64,000 bases of DNA from Salsipaludibacter albus (GTDB taxonomy: Bacteria > Actinomycetota > Nitriliruptoria > Nitriliruptorales > Nitriliruptoraceae). The notes under the pieces are model-generated. The model saw only the letters and a list, made by a program, of their open reading frames with translations, was not told the origin of the DNA and did no database searches. This document shows positions 5,560 to 15,178 of the stretch, piece by piece. The stretch spans positions 62,001 to 126,000 of the forward strand of contig NZ_JAHOPH010000009.1 in assembly GCF_019798055.1 (NCBI RefSeq), read 5' to 3'. The position numbers and the translations under genes are program-made. The first letter of the stretch is position 1. Every line of letters begins with the position of its first letter.

Positions 5560-8298
5560 TCAGGGAAGTTCCAAGTCGGCGAGTTGTCGACGGGAGTTGA
5601 GGCCGAGCTTCTGGAAGATGTTGCGCAGGTGGGCGTCGATCGTGCGGGGGCTGAGGAACAGTTGTGCGGCGACCTCCTTGGAGGTTGCTCCGGTGGCCAC
5701 GAGCCGGGCAACGTGCGTTTCCTGGGGGGTGAGCGCGTCGGTCGGGCGGGCGGTTCGGCTGCGTGGCTGCTCGCCGGTGGCGCGCAGCTCGCGTGCGGCT
5801 CGGGTGGCGAACGCGTCCGCGCCCATGTCCGAAAGAAGCTCGTGTGCGGTGCGAAGCTGTTCACGGGCGTCCCGGCGCCGGCCCTCGCGGCGCAGCCACT
5901 CGCCGTAGACCAGGTGGGCGCGGGCCAGGTGGGTGGCCATCCGGCAGCGGCCGAGTCGTTCGATCGCCTCGCGGTAGTGCTCCTCGGCGGTGGGCCCCGT
6001 GCTGGTCAGCGCGCGCGACCGCGCCGCCAGCCCGAGCGCCCATTGCGTACCGCTGGCACGGGCCCGGATCTCGAGTTGCTCCATCGCCGCGGGCTCGGGC
6101 TGGCCGGCGCGGGCGGCCGCCTCGATGAGTTCGGGCAGCGCAACGCTGCTGAACGCCAGCTCGTCGTATTCGCACGCCGCCGCCGCGGCGGCGAGCGCGG
6201 CGTCGTAGTGGCCCAGCCCGTTGTGCAGGTATGCCAGCGAAACCTGCGACGAACCGACCGCGGAACCTTCACCTCGCTTCGTCGCGTCCTTGACGATGGT
6301 CGAGTAGAGGTCCAATGTCTCTGCCTGGCGGCCGCGCCAGGCAGCCAGGACGAGCCTGGCGTTGGGTATGAGCGGGGCACCCGTTGCCTGCGTGATCGCG
6401 TCCTCCTCCGCCAACAGCTCGGCGACACGGGCAAACTCGCCGGTGAGCACGAGCACGGAGGACAAGGCGTTGAGCGCGGGGGCGAGCGTGGTCAGGGCGC
6501 CTGCCTCGCGGCCGAGGCGGACGGCGCGGCTGGCCAGGACGTAGAGCGCCTCGTCGTCCCAAAGCATGGCCGCGACGTGGCAGGCCAGCCACAGCCAGGG
6601 GCGGCTGTCGTCGCCGGTTCGCGAGTCGCGGGTACGCAGTGCCTCCAGGGCCTGTTGCAGGGTGGGAACGCTCGCCTCGTAGCCCTGCGTGAACCTGATG
6701 GCCAGTCCGTCCAGCAGGAGATCGACCGGCCGCGGCGGCGTTGGCGTTGCAGGCGCGTCCAGGGCGGCCTCGGCCACGTCCACCAGCCCTCGGCCTCGGC
6801 CGAGACGACCAGCGTGGAAGGAGGCCTCGAGTGCCTGCAGGTAGGTCTCACGGGCCAGCGCGGCGTCCATCGGGCCCAGCGTCCTGGCGGCGTCGAGCAG
6901 CAATCCTGGTGCGTCGCCGCCGCGTGTGGTGTGGAACGCGATCTGGGCACGCAGCAACGCGGCACGGGCGAGTTGCCTGTCGTCCAGCGGTCCGCTCGCC
7001 GCGACCGCAAGCAGCTCCAGGGCGGCGTCGGATGCACCGGCTTCGTGCTTGGCGTACGCGGCATCCAGCGCACGTGTCGATCGGCGTCTGGGCTCGGGGG
7101 TCAGTTCGGCGGCGCGCTGCAGGAACGCAGCAGCCGCGGCCAGGCCGCCACGGGCACGTGCGCGCCCAGCCGAGCGCTCCAGCTCCGCCGCGACCGTCTC
7201 ATCGGTGCCGAGCGTCGCTTGCGCCCGGTGCCACGCCCGCCGGTCGGGGTGACCGACCGGGTCGGTCGCGACCGCCAGTGCGCGGTGTGCGTGGCGACGG
7301 TCCGCAGCCGTGGCGGCCCGGTAGACCGCCGAGCGCACCAGCGGATGACGAAACCGCACCCGGCTGTCGACGGTCAGCAAGCCGGCGTCTTCCGCCGGCG
7401 CGGCGGCCTCGTCGGCGATCCCCAGGTTCCCGGCCGCGCGCCACAGCAGGGCCACGTCGCCGGTCGGCTCGGCCGCGGCGACCAGCAGGAGCAGCTGGGT
7501 GTCGGCCCGCAGGCTCGTCGAGTGGCGCCGGAAGCCCGCTTCGATCCGGCGCGGGACGTCCAGTGCATCCGGCAGCTCGAACCCGCCCGCGAGCTCCACG
7601 AGTTGAGAGCTGTGCGGCAACTCGAGGAGTGCAAGTGGGTTGCCGCGCGCCTCGGCCACCACCCGGTCGCGCACCTGGTCGTCCATGGGTGTGTGGACCG
7701 CCGCGTCCAGCAGCGACCGTGCATCGGTCTCACCGAGCCCCTCCAGGTGCAACTCCGGCAAGCCCGCGAACGGGTCGACGTCCGCGTCGCCGAGATCGCG
7801 CAGCGCGAACACCATCGCGATCCGCTCGGCCTCCACCCGGCGGGCCACGAACGCCAGCACCTGCGCGGACACCTCGTCCAGCCACTGGGCGTCGTCCACC
7901 ACGCACAGCAACGGCCCGTCCTCGGCGGCCTCGGCCAGCAGGTTCAGGGTGGCCAGCCCCACCAGGAACTGGTCCGGCGCCGCACCATCCCGCAACCCGA
8001 GCGCCACGCCCAGGGCCGCCTGCTGCGGCTCGGGCAGCGCCCCCACGCGGTCGAGCATCCCGGCGCACACCTGGTGCAGCCCGCCGCAGGCGAACTGCGC
8101 CTCGGACTCGATCCCGGCTGCCTCCTCCACGCGGAAACCGAAGCCGTCGGCAGTGGCCGTGTCGCGGGCGTGGTCCAGCAGCGCGGTCTTGCCGATGCCG
8201 GCCTCCCCGCGCACCACCAGCACGCCGCTGCGGCCGGCCCGTGCTCCCACCAGCAGTTGCTCGACCACCTCGTGTTCGGTGCGCCGGCCCAGGATCAC
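5560..8298 (-). CDS. LuxR family ATP-binding transcriptional regulator (LAL type)
   Basis: A large, 912-residue LuxR/MalT-like regulator. The N-terminus is a STAND ATPase with Walker A GEAGIGKTA (about residues 35-43) and a Walker B-like LLCVVDDAQWLD near 130. A long alpha-helical TPR-like middle follows. The last 60 residues form the LuxR HTH: LTPQETHVARLVATGATSKE, then LSPRTIDAHLRNIFQKLGL. The GTG start at 8298 has GAGGA eight bases upstream; a TTG one codon earlier is possible. The gene stands alone between the HNH/LOG remnant and a SRPBCC gene, and the inducer and targets cannot be read from sequence. Confidence 0.92.
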   Translation of the reverse strand: MILGRRTEHEVVEQLLVGARAGRSGVLVVRGEAGIGKTALLDHARDTATADGFGFRVEEAAGIESEAQFACGGLHQVCAGMLDRVGALPEPQQAALGVALGLRDGAAPDQFLVGLATLNLLAEAAEDGPLLCVVDDAQWLDEVSAQVLAFVARRVEAERIAMVFALRDLGDADVDPFAGLPELHLEGLGETDARSLLDAAVHTPMDDQVRDRVVAEARGNPLALLELPHSSQLVELAGGFELPDALDVPRRIEAGFRRHSTSLRADTQLLLLVAAAEPTGDVALLWRAAGNLGIADEAAAPAEDAGLLTVDSRVRFRHPLVRSAVYRAATAADRRHAHRALAVATDPVGHPDRRAWHRAQATLGTDETVAAELERSAGRARARGGLAAAAAFLQRAAELTPEPRRRSTRALDAAYAKHEAGASDAALELLAVAASGPLDDRQLARAALLRAQIAFHTTRGGDAPGLLLDAARTLGPMDAALARETYLQALEASFHAGRLGRGRGLVDVAEAALDAPATPTPPRPVDLLLDGLAIRFTQGYEASVPTLQQALEALRTRDSRTGDDSRPWLWLACHVAAMLWDDEALYVLASRAVRLGREAGALTTLAPALNALSSVLVLTGEFARVAELLAEEDAITQATGAPLIPNARLVLAAWRGRQAETLDLYSTIVKDATKRGEGSAVGSSQVSLAYLHNGLGHYDAALAAAAAACEYDELAFSSVALPELIEAAARAGQPEPAAMEQLEIRARASGTQWALGLAARSRALTSTGPTAEEHYREAIERLGRCRMATHLARAHLVYGEWLRREGRRRDAREQLRTAHELLSDMGADAFATRAARELRATGEQPRSRTARPTDALTPQETHVARLVATGATSKEVAAQLFLSPRTIDAHLRNIFQKLGLNSRRQLADLELP

Positions 8299-8453
8299 CA
8301 AGCTGGTCCTCGTCGTGGATGCCCGACCGCGGCCCGCCGGCTGTGTGCCCGCACGACCAGCCGCGCCTCGGTCGCGACGAGACTAGGCGACGGTCATCGA
8401 GGCAGGTCGAGGCGCTGCTGTCCACGCCGGGTCGGATCAGGGCCTGGTGCCCC

Positions 8454-8903
8454 TCATGGCTGGACCGCCCCGTCCGCACGGGCGACCGCCCGGTCACGGA
8501 GCGCGGCGTTCATCGCGGCGAACCCGGGCTCGGTGTCGTCGAGCACCCGGCCCATCACCGGGACGAGCAGCCCGCTGAACACCTCGCGCTGGACGAACCG
8601 GGTCCCACCCTCCGGCGGCGACACCAGGCGGAGTTCGTGGTCGCCGTCGAAGATGCCCGGGACGCCGAGCCGGCCCCGCCAGCGAACGAAGGTGCCCTCC
8701 TCGATCGCGAGCACGGTGGGTCGGAAGGTCAGCGATCGTCCTCCGGGCCGGATGGTCACCGTCAGCTGCTCGCCGACGGCCAGCCGTCCGGACAGTTGGG
8801 TCATGAACGGGTTCCACTCGTCGTAGCGGTCGGTTTCGGCCAGGACCTGCCAGACGGTGTCCGGGGGTGCGGGGATGTGGACGTCGTGCTCGACGATTCT
8901 CAT
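8454..8903 (-). CDS. SRPBCC (START-like) family protein
   Basis: A 149-residue protein of the SRPBCC/START-like hydrophobic ligand-binding fold. The N-terminus VEHDVHIPAPPDTVWQVLAE and the following YDEWNPF are the family signature, and the C-terminal helix begins near GFAAMNAALRDRAVA. The ATG at 8903 has AAGGAG six bases upstream. Homologues bind lipids or aromatic ligands or act as Aha1-like stress proteins; nothing here fixes the ligand. The gene diverges from the ABC transporter genes across 265 bp containing two palindromes. Confidence 0.85.
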   Translation of the reverse strand: MRIVEHDVHIPAPPDTVWQVLAETDRYDEWNPFMTQLSGRLAVGEQLTVTIRPGGRSLTFRPTVLAIEEGTFVRWRGRLGVPGIFDGDHELRLVSPPEGGTRFVQREVFSGLLVPVMGRVLDDTEPGFAAMNAALRDRAVARADGAVQP

Positions 8904-9104
8904 GCGGGCTCCTTGCTCCTGTGTGTGGTCGCGTCATGCGTGCCGTGCCGGGGCCATCACGGACCGAGCCGTGGTGGGGCGGTGTCTCGCCGAGCCGGAC
9001 GCGTGTCGTGTCCCCAGGTTCGCCCGATGGTCACCCCCTCGCATCGGTGAAGGCCACCTATGTCGTCGACCCGAGGTCGTGACGGGATGAACGAGAACGC
9101 GGAT

Positions 9105-9132
9105 GTACGTACGGGACTAGGTGACGGTCACC
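9105..9132. promoter_or_regulatory. Two palindromes upstream of the ABC transporter operon
   Basis: GTACGTAC at 9105-9112 and GGTGAC-G-GTCACC at 9120-9132 lie in the 265-bp divergent spacer between the SRPBCC gene and the ABC ATPase. Apart from these I see nothing else in the spacer (8904-9168). They could be operator sites; no regulator gene is adjacent, so the reader protein is unknown. Confidence 0.35.
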
Positions 9133-9168
9133 GATGCGAACTGCCGGCGTGCAGGAGAGCCTCGTGAC

Positions 9169-10153
9169 ATGGCAACGACGAGTCGACCGACCCCAACCCC
9201 ACAGGGCCCCGTGATGACCAGCATCGACACCCTGAGGCGTCCCGCCTCTGCTGGCCCCGACGCGGGTCCCGTGATCGCCGTGGATGCGCTGGACGTGAGG
9301 TACGGGGAGTTCCACGCGGTCAAGGACCTGTCGTTGCGGGTCGAGCGGGGCGAGGTCTACGCGCTGCTCGGGACGAACGGGGCGGGCAAGACCTCGGCCC
9401 TGGAGGTGATCGAGGGCCACCGGACGGCGTCGTCGGGCACGGTCCGCGTGTTCGGCGAACACCCGTCGGACCGACGCACGGTGCGACCCCGGATGGGGAT
9501 CATGCTGCAGGAGAGCGGGTTCTCGCCTGACCTGACCGTCTCCGAGTCCGCACGGCTGATCGGTGCACTGACCGGGCGGTCGGACACCGTCGAGCGGGTG
9601 CTGGAGGTCGTCGACCTCTCCCGCAGGTCCGACACCAGGGTCTCGCAGTTGTCGGGCGGCGAGAAACGCCGTCTGGACTTCGCCACCGCCGTTGTACGGG
9701 CGACCCGAGCTGATCGTCCTCGACGAGCCCACGACGGGTCTGGACATCCGGTCCCGCGACGCGGTGTGGGGCGCCGTCGAACAGCTGCGTGAGGACGGTT
9801 CGACGATCCTGCTGACGACGCACTACCTGGAGGAGGCCCAGCAGCACGCCGACCGCGTCGGGCTGATGCACCGGGGCGTCCTGCAGGCCCAGGGCACCGT
9901 GTCCGAGCTGACCCGCATGCTCCCGGCGTCGATCCACTTCTCGCTTCCACCCGACGTCCCGGCACCGCCGATGCGGACCGTCGCCGGAGCGGACCAGTCC
10001 TACCTGGTCGAGACCTTCGACCTGCAGGCCGACCTCAAGGTGCTGCTCGACTGGGCGGCCGCACACGATGTCGAACTTCGTGAGCTGTCCGCTGCGCCGA
10101 CCCGCCTCGACGACGTCTTCCGCGCCATCGACGCCGACCCGGCATCCGCCTGA
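9169..10153 (+). pseudogene. ABC transporter ATP-binding protein, frameshifted
   Basis: ATPase of an ABC-2 type exporter. Walker A (LGTNGAGKTSA), Q-loop region, signature LSGGEKRR, Walker B (LIVLDEPTTGLD) and the switch His (LLTTHYLEEA) are all present, but the second half is in a different frame. The shift falls at GTTGTAC (9691-9697): removing one T restores GCC GTG TAC GGG and a continuous protein of about 327 residues. It starts at ATG 9169 with AGGAGAG nine bases before. The permease follows 40 bp downstream. Either a recent inactivating mutation or a sequence error; the rest is undamaged. Confidence 0.75.
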
Positions 10154-10192
10154 CCCTGCAACGTCACCGGGCAAACACGAACGGACACCGGA

Positions 10193-10912
10193 ATGATCCC
10201 CATCGCCCACAGCGAACTCGTCCAGATCTTCCGCAACCGGGCCGTGCTGCTCACCGGCCTCGTCATGCCGGTCGCGGCCAGCGCCTTCTTCCTCGTCAAC
10301 CGCGACACGTTCGAGCGGATCGGCAGCCTCGGCTACATCGCGGCCGTCGTCGTCGTCACGATCGCCGCGTTCAGCCTCTACGCCACGACCGTGACCACGT
10401 TGGCCACCCGCCGGCAGGACCTGTTCCTCAAGCGGATGCGCTCGACCGCGGCCGCCGACCCGACCATCCTGACCGGACTGGTGCTCCCGGTCAGCGTCAT
10501 CTCCGCGCTGCAGGTGACCGTGATCCTGGTGGTGTTCGCCGCCGTCAGCGGCACGCCGGCCAACGTCGCGCTCCTCGCCGTGGCGGTGCTCGCGACGTGG
10601 GCGATGATGCTCGCGCTGGGGCTGGCCACGGCCGGCGTGACGGACTCGCCCGAGCAGGCCCAGGTCACCTCACTGCCGCTGAGCCTGGGCGTGGTCGCCG
10701 TGACCAGCTGGGTCGGCATCACCGGCACCGCCGACCTTCCGTGGCTCAAGCGCCTGCTGCCCGGAGGATCGGCCGCCGAGCTGGTCGTCGATGCCTGGGA
10801 CGGCGGCGCAGCCCTCACCGACTCACTCACCCTGCTCGTGCCGACCCTGTCGTGGGTCGTCGTGGCGATCGCCCTCGCCACGAAGATGTTCCGCTGGGAA
10901 CCCCGCCGGTGA
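10193..10912 (+). CDS. ABC-2 type exporter permease
   Basis: A 239-residue inner-membrane protein with about six hydrophobic segments (for example VLLTGLVMPVAASAFFLV, LGYIAAVVVVTIAAFSLYA, VISALQVTVILVVFAAV), which fits the ABC-2 permease family. It begins 40 bp after the ATPase and should form the transport channel with it. The cytoplasmic loop LATRRQDLFLKRMRSTAAAD between the second and third segments is typical of drug or lipid exporters of the DrrB kind. Substrate unknown. If the ATPase frameshift is real, this permease has no matched motor in the operon. Confidence 0.85.
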   Translation: MIPIAHSELVQIFRNRAVLLTGLVMPVAASAFFLVNRDTFERIGSLGYIAAVVVVTIAAFSLYATTVTTLATRRQDLFLKRMRSTAAADPTILTGLVLPVSVISALQVTVILVVFAAVSGTPANVALLAVAVLATWAMMLALGLATAGVTDSPEQAQVTSLPLSLGVVAVTSWVGITGTADLPWLKRLLPGGSAAELVVDAWDGGAALTDSLTLLVPTLSWVVVAIALATKMFRWEPRR

Positions 10913-10961
10913 CCCACCGCCAGCACCACGGCACCCACCACCCAACCAGGAAGGACCTGAC

Positions 10962-11804
10962 ATGCCACACGTCACCGTCGGGCGCGAGAACAGCGCCGAC
11001 ATCCGAATCCACTACAACGACCACGGCGAGGGACGGCCGATCGTCCTGATCCACGGCTACCCACTCGACGGCAACTCGTGGGAGCGCCAGGAACGCGCCC
11101 TGCTCGCCGCCGGCTTCCGCTGCATCAGCTACGACCGACGCGGGTTCGGGAAGTCCTCGCAGCCGACCACCGGCTACGACTACGACACGTTCGCCGCCGA
11201 CCTCAAGGCGCTGCTCGACCACCTCGCGCTCGAACGCGACGTCGTCCTCGCGGGCTTCTCGATGGGCACCGGCGAGGTCACCCGCTACCTGGGCACCTAC
11301 GGGTCCGGCGGGGTCAGCCACGCGGTGCTGCTCGGCGTGGTGCCGCCGTTCCTCCTGCAGACCGACGACAACCCCGAGGGCGTGCCCGGTGACGTCTTCG
11401 AGGGCATCAAGCAGGCGATCGTCGCCGACCGCTACGCCTACTTCGACACCTTCTTCGCCGACTTCTTCAACACCGACGTGCTCGCACCGGAGCGCATCGA
11501 CGCCGCCGCGCTGCGCGCCGCCTTCCAGGTCGCCTCGGGCTCGTCGCCCTACGCCACCCACGCCTGTGTGGACACCTGGCTGACCGACTTCCGCGACGAC
11601 CTGCCACGCATCGACGTCCCGACGCTGGTCGTGCACGGCACCGCCGACCGGATCCTGCCCTTCGACGCCACCGCAGGTCGCCTCCGCGACGACGAGCTCA
11701 TCGCCGACCTGACCGTGGTCGAGGTTCCCGACGGGCCGCACGCCATCGGGTGGACCCACCCCGACGAGGTCAATGACGCACTGCTGGCCTTCCTGGCCCG
11801 CTGA
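10962..11804 (+). CDS. Alpha/beta hydrolase, non-haem chloroperoxidase-like
   Basis: A 280-residue alpha/beta hydrolase close to the bacterial cofactor-free haloperoxidase/esterase group. It shows the oxyanion segment LIHGYPLDGNSW, the nucleophile elbow GFSMG (Ser 100), an Asp in HGTADRILPF and a His in GPHAIGW. The ATG at 10962 has AGGAAGGA upstream. It follows the ABC permease by 49 bp and may belong to that operon. In practice such enzymes are esterases or perhydrolases; the true substrate is not indicated. Confidence 0.88.
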   Translation: MPHVTVGRENSADIRIHYNDHGEGRPIVLIHGYPLDGNSWERQERALLAAGFRCISYDRRGFGKSSQPTTGYDYDTFAADLKALLDHLALERDVVLAGFSMGTGEVTRYLGTYGSGGVSHAVLLGVVPPFLLQTDDNPEGVPGDVFEGIKQAIVADRYAYFDTFFADFFNTDVLAPERIDAAALRAAFQVASGSSPYATHACVDTWLTDFRDDLPRIDVPTLVVHGTADRILPFDATAGRLRDDELIADLTVVEVPDGPHAIGWTHPDEVNDALLAFLAR

Positions 11805-11876
11805 ACACGCGGGCGGGAGTCGCCCCGGAAGCGCGCACCCGACGTTCAGCGATCAGCGGACTCGAAGGTCACGACG

Positions 11877-12827
11877 ATGAGAAGAAGCGATGCCACCAGT
11901 GGTCACCCAGGGGCCTGGCCGAGCCTGCGCGTGGACGACTGGGTTGACACCCGCGACACGCTGCACATGTGGACCCAGGTCATCGGCAAGATCCGGCTGG
12001 CCAAGGCACCGATGGTCAACCACTGGTGGCAGGTCCCGTTGTACGTCAGCCCCCGAGGCCTGACGACCTCCAACATCCCCGACGGCACCGGCAGTTTCGA
12101 CATCGAGTTCGACTTCCACACCCACCAGCTCACGATCGACACCGACCACGGCGAGCGGCGCACCGTGAGCCTGGAACCCAAGTCGGTCGCGACGTTCCAC
12201 GCAGAGGTCATGGCCGCACTGGACACGCTCGGCGTCGACGTGACGATCCGCACCACCCCCACCGAGGTCGAACGGGCCATCCCGTTCGAACACGACGACG
12301 AGCACGCCAGCTACGACCCCGACGCGGCCCACCTGTTCTGGCGACAGCTGGTGCAGGCCGACCGCGTGCTGGGCGAGTTCCGGTCGCGGTTCATCGGCAA
12401 GGTCAGTCCCGTGCACGTCTTCTGGGGTGGGCTGGACCTGGCGTGCACCCGCTTCTCCGGCCGCACCGCACCACCCCACCCGGGAGGCGCCCCCAACTGT
12501 GGCGACTGGGTCATGGTCGAGGGCTACTCCCACGAACTGTCCAGCTGCGGGTTCTGGCCCGGCGGCTCCGACGAGGGCAGCTTCTACGCCTACGCCTACC
12601 CCGAACCCGACGGCTTCGCCGACCACCCCGTCGAGCCGTCCGCCGCCCACTACCACCACGAGGGCGGCCAGTTCCTGCTGCCCTACGAGGCCGTGCGGAC
12701 CGCCCCCGACCCCGACGCCACCCTGCTCGACTTCCTCCAGACCACCTATGAAGCGGCCGCCGACCACGGCGACTGGGACCGCGACGTGCTCGAGGACGAC
12801 CCCGTCCGACGAGCCAACCCACGCTGA
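11877..12827 (+). CDS. DUF5996 family protein
   Basis: A 316-residue protein matching the DUF5996 family: WPSLRVDDWVDTRDTLHMWT, then VNHWWQVPLYVSPRGLTTS and FDIEFDFHTHQLTI. No signal peptide or membrane segment is visible. The C-terminal half is rich in aromatic residues and His (GYSHELSSCGFWPGG, YHHEGGQFLLPYEA). The function of the family is unknown. It starts 72 bp after the alpha/beta hydrolase on the same strand and ends 15 bp before the convergent LOG gene. Confidence 0.8.
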   Translation: MRRSDATSGHPGAWPSLRVDDWVDTRDTLHMWTQVIGKIRLAKAPMVNHWWQVPLYVSPRGLTTSNIPDGTGSFDIEFDFHTHQLTIDTDHGERRTVSLEPKSVATFHAEVMAALDTLGVDVTIRTTPTEVERAIPFEHDDEHASYDPDAAHLFWRQLVQADRVLGEFRSRFIGKVSPVHVFWGGLDLACTRFSGRTAPPHPGGAPNCGDWVMVEGYSHELSSCGFWPGGSDEGSFYAYAYPEPDGFADHPVEPSAAHYHHEGGQFLLPYEAVRTAPDPDATLLDFLQTTYEAAADHGDWDRDVLEDDPVRRANPR

Positions 12828-12842
12828 CGAACCGAGGACCCG

Positions 12843-13805
12843 TCAGGGGTGGGGGATCGGGGGATGGTCGAGGAGGAAGGCGACCGCGTCGTCCGGCTCG
12901 TCGACGAGCGCCAGCATGCCGGTGTCGGCGAACAGGCGGCCCAGCAGCGGCCAGGCGGGCAGGGTCTCGGTCCAGAAGGGCCGTCCCACGAACACCATCG
13001 GACTCACCAGGCCGTGCAGGCCGTAGAAGTTCTGGCAGGCGTCCTGGAACACCTCCTGGAGGGTGCCCGCGCTCCCGGGGAAGAACACCACCCCGTGCCG
13101 CGCGATCGCGAGCAACCCGTGCTCGCGCACCGAGTTCTGGAAGTACTTCGCATGGTGGGTCGCCAGCGGGGTGGGTGGCTCGTGACCGTAGAACCACGTC
13201 GGCACGCCCAGCGACACGCCGGGCTCGTCGCAGGTCGCGTCGTGCACGGCGAACGCCGGGCGTTGCCAGGCGTGCAGGCGTGTCAGGACGTCGAGGTCGA
13301 CCGCACCGTCGGCAGCGACGACCCCCCCGACGCCGTCGGGGAAGGACGGGACGCTGGCGAGCGTGTCCAGGTGCGTGACGACCTCGGACCAGTCGCGCGT
13401 GGCCGTCCTGGCCCCGAGGTGGGTCGCCTCCATCGCCCCGGGACCGCCACCGGAGGTCGGGACGATGCCTGCGCCGGCCAGCGCGCGGGCCACCCGCACG
13501 ACCCCGACGTAGGGCGCGTCGTCGGCGGTCGCGCGGACCATCCGGTGGCCGCCCATGATCCCGACCAGCCGGCGCGAGGTCGTGAAGCCGTCGAGGGCGT
13601 CGGAGATCGACGAGTCGTGGATCGCCTGCGCCACGGCGTGGATGTGGCTGGCGCGGTCCCGCCCGGCTGCCACCCAGGCCCGGTAGACCGCGAAGTCGTG
13701 GGTGGCCGCGTAGGACGCGGGGTCGGCGGGATCGAAGCCGGCCAGCAGGTCGTCGCCGTACAGCCGGGTCCGGAAGGGCTGGACCGGGATCGCGTCGGAC
13801 TCCAT
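12843..13805 (-). CDS. LOG family Rossmann-fold protein
   Basis: A 320-residue LOG/lysine-decarboxylase-like Rossmann protein. The expected PGGxGTxxE motif appears as FFPGSAGTLQEVFQ, with Ser for the second Gly; GGGPGAMEA provides the first phosphate loop. Smaller LOG proteins are cytokinin-riboside phosphoribohydrolases or nucleotide 5'-monophosphate nucleosidases. This one has a longer N-terminus, and the exact substrate is not known. Its start overlaps the stop of the upstream hydrolase by one base (TGATG), so the two are translationally coupled. A deleted copy of this gene lies at 5159-5416. Confidence 0.85.
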   Translation of the reverse strand: MESDAIPVQPFRTRLYGDDLLAGFDPADPASYAATHDFAVYRAWVAAGRDRASHIHAVAQAIHDSSISDALDGFTTSRRLVGIMGGHRMVRATADDAPYVGVVRVARALAGAGIVPTSGGGPGAMEATHLGARTATRDWSEVVTHLDTLASVPSFPDGVGGVVAADGAVDLDVLTRLHAWQRPAFAVHDATCDEPGVSLGVPTWFYGHEPPTPLATHHAKYFQNSVREHGLLAIARHGVVFFPGSAGTLQEVFQDACQNFYGLHGLVSPMVFVGRPFWTETLPAWPLLGRLFADTGMLALVDEPDDAVAFLLDHPPIPHP

Positions 13806-14548
13806 CACCCGGCCAGCTCGTCGACCACGGCGACGACCCGGTCGAAGAAGGCCGACCCGGCATCGAGGACGTCGTAGTGGCCGGCGTCGACCGCCTCGAC
13901 CCGTGCCCGCCCTCCGGCAGCCACCGCTGCGTCCGCGTAGGCCTCTGCCTGGGTGATCGGCACGCTGTCGTCGTCGCGTCCGTGCACCAGCACGACCGGG
14001 ACGTCCAGCGGCACGTCCTCGATGGGCGAGGCCGAGCGCCAGCGCTCGGGGAACTCGTCGGGCTCGCCACCCATCAGGTCCAGCGTGGCCGTGCCCCCGT
14101 CCGACAGGTGTCGCGCGTGTGCGTCGTGGAGGTCGGTGACGGCCCCGATCGGGACGACCCCCGCCAACGCGACGCCGGTGTGCGCGGCCGCCCACAGCGC
14201 CAGGTGGCCTCCGGCCGAGTGGCCGGTCAGCACGACCCGGCCCGGATCGAGCCGCTGCTCGTCCACGAGCCGGGGGACCAGGTCGAGCGCGTCCCGGGCG
14301 TCGTCGAGGGTGCCGGGCCAGCCGCCGCCGTCGTTGCCGACCCGGCGGTACTCGACGTTGCAGGTCGCGTAGCCGGCCCGCCGCATCCCGGCGCAGAACG
14401 GCCGTGCGTGGTCCAGGGCGTACTCGGCACGCCAGAACCCCCCGTGCAGGTGCACGACCAGGGGGACACGGCCCTCGACGTCCGGGCGGCGGAACTCGAC
14501 CCACTGGTGGGGCGACGACCCGTAGGTCAGACGTGTCGCAGCACGCAC
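13805..14548 (-). CDS. Alpha/beta hydrolase, kynurenine-formamidase-like
   Basis: A 247-residue alpha/beta hydrolase of the BD-FAE/KynB-like group. It shows the HGGFWR oxyanion motif, the nucleophile GHSAGGHLA, an Asp in VHGRDDDSVP and a His in AGHYDVLDAG. KynB hydrolyses N-formylkynurenine, and kynureninase (17976-19268) is close by, which supports but does not prove that role. The start is uncertain: GTG 14548 gives the usual N-terminal length (VRAATRLTYGSSPHQW), though the frame is open to 14644. It is coupled to the LOG gene downstream. Confidence 0.7.
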   Translation of the reverse strand: MRAATRLTYGSSPHQWVEFRRPDVEGRVPLVVHLHGGFWRAEYALDHARPFCAGMRRAGYATCNVEYRRVGNDGGGWPGTLDDARDALDLVPRLVDEQRLDPGRVVLTGHSAGGHLALWAAAHTGVALAGVVPIGAVTDLHDAHARHLSDGGTATLDLMGGEPDEFPERWRSASPIEDVPLDVPVVLVHGRDDDSVPITQAEAYADAAVAAGGRARVEAVDAGHYDVLDAGSAFFDRVVAVVDELAG

Positions 14549-14648
14549 GCTGGATCGCCGATCGGTCGGGGACGGCGGAGTGTAGGCCGACCCGGGTCGG
14601 ACGCACCCGGTCGGTGGCCGGCCCCGCGACCACGCCTGGGCCACCTGG

Positions 14649-15107
14649 TCACCCGGCAGCCTCGACGGTGGTGACGGGGACGTCGACGACCTGCCCGATC
14701 CGGGTCGGCAGATCCACCTTCAGCCACCGGGAGATGCCGGCGGGCAGGGTCGAGACCAGTACCTCGTCGTAGTCGTCGCGGAGGAAGCAGGTCGTCACCG
14801 AGTTCAGGGCGTTGGTGGTGCCCACTTCACCCGTGGCCGTTCCGCCGTGCTCCTCGACCAGCGCGATCATCTGCTCCAGCCGATGCTCGGCCCGTCGGTT
14901 GGCCTCCTCCAGGGCGTCGTCCCGGGAGCCGCGGTCCGGGATCGCGAAGGACGGGTTCCACACCACCCGCCGGTCGTGCTCCAGTCCGGGCCTGGTGACC
15001 GGCACGACGACGTGGAACCGGTCCCGCCCCTGCTCGATGCGTTGGGTGACCTCGAGCTGCAACTCGGGTCCGCCCAGGGTCTGGTTGGCGACGATGAGGC
15101 AGGTCAC
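14649..15107 (-). CDS. Actinobacterial conserved hypothetical, USP-like
   Basis: A 152-residue protein starting CLIVANQTLGGPEL and ending near VSTLPAGISRWLKVDLPTRI. This matches a small conserved actinobacterial family with a universal-stress-like alpha/beta layout (strand, helix with RRAEHRLEQMIALVEEHGG, strand, loop). No catalytic residues are recognisable. The GTG at 15107 has GGGGAG seven bases upstream. It is on the minus strand between the KynB-like hydrolase and the symporter gene. Function unknown. Confidence 0.65.
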   Translation of the reverse strand: MTCLIVANQTLGGPELQLEVTQRIEQGRDRFHVVVPVTRPGLEHDRRVVWNPSFAIPDRGSRDDALEEANRRAEHRLEQMIALVEEHGGTATGEVGTTNALNSVTTCFLRDDYDEVLVSTLPAGISRWLKVDLPTRIGQVVDVPVTTVEAAG

Positions 15108-15178
15108 GATGGGCTCCCCGGTCGGTCACTCCACCATGCCGAATCGACGGACACGCCGTCAAGGGCCGATGCGCCACG

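Noticed and set aside
5287-8826. 1179-residue open frame opposite the LuxR regulator
   Set aside because: It is the antisense of a gene with clear ATPase and HTH motifs; repeated Gly/Arg/Val composition without homology.
14549-14644. N-terminal extension of the KynB-like hydrolase
   Set aside because: The extra residues are low complexity (Arg/Pro/Ser) and family members begin near 14548.
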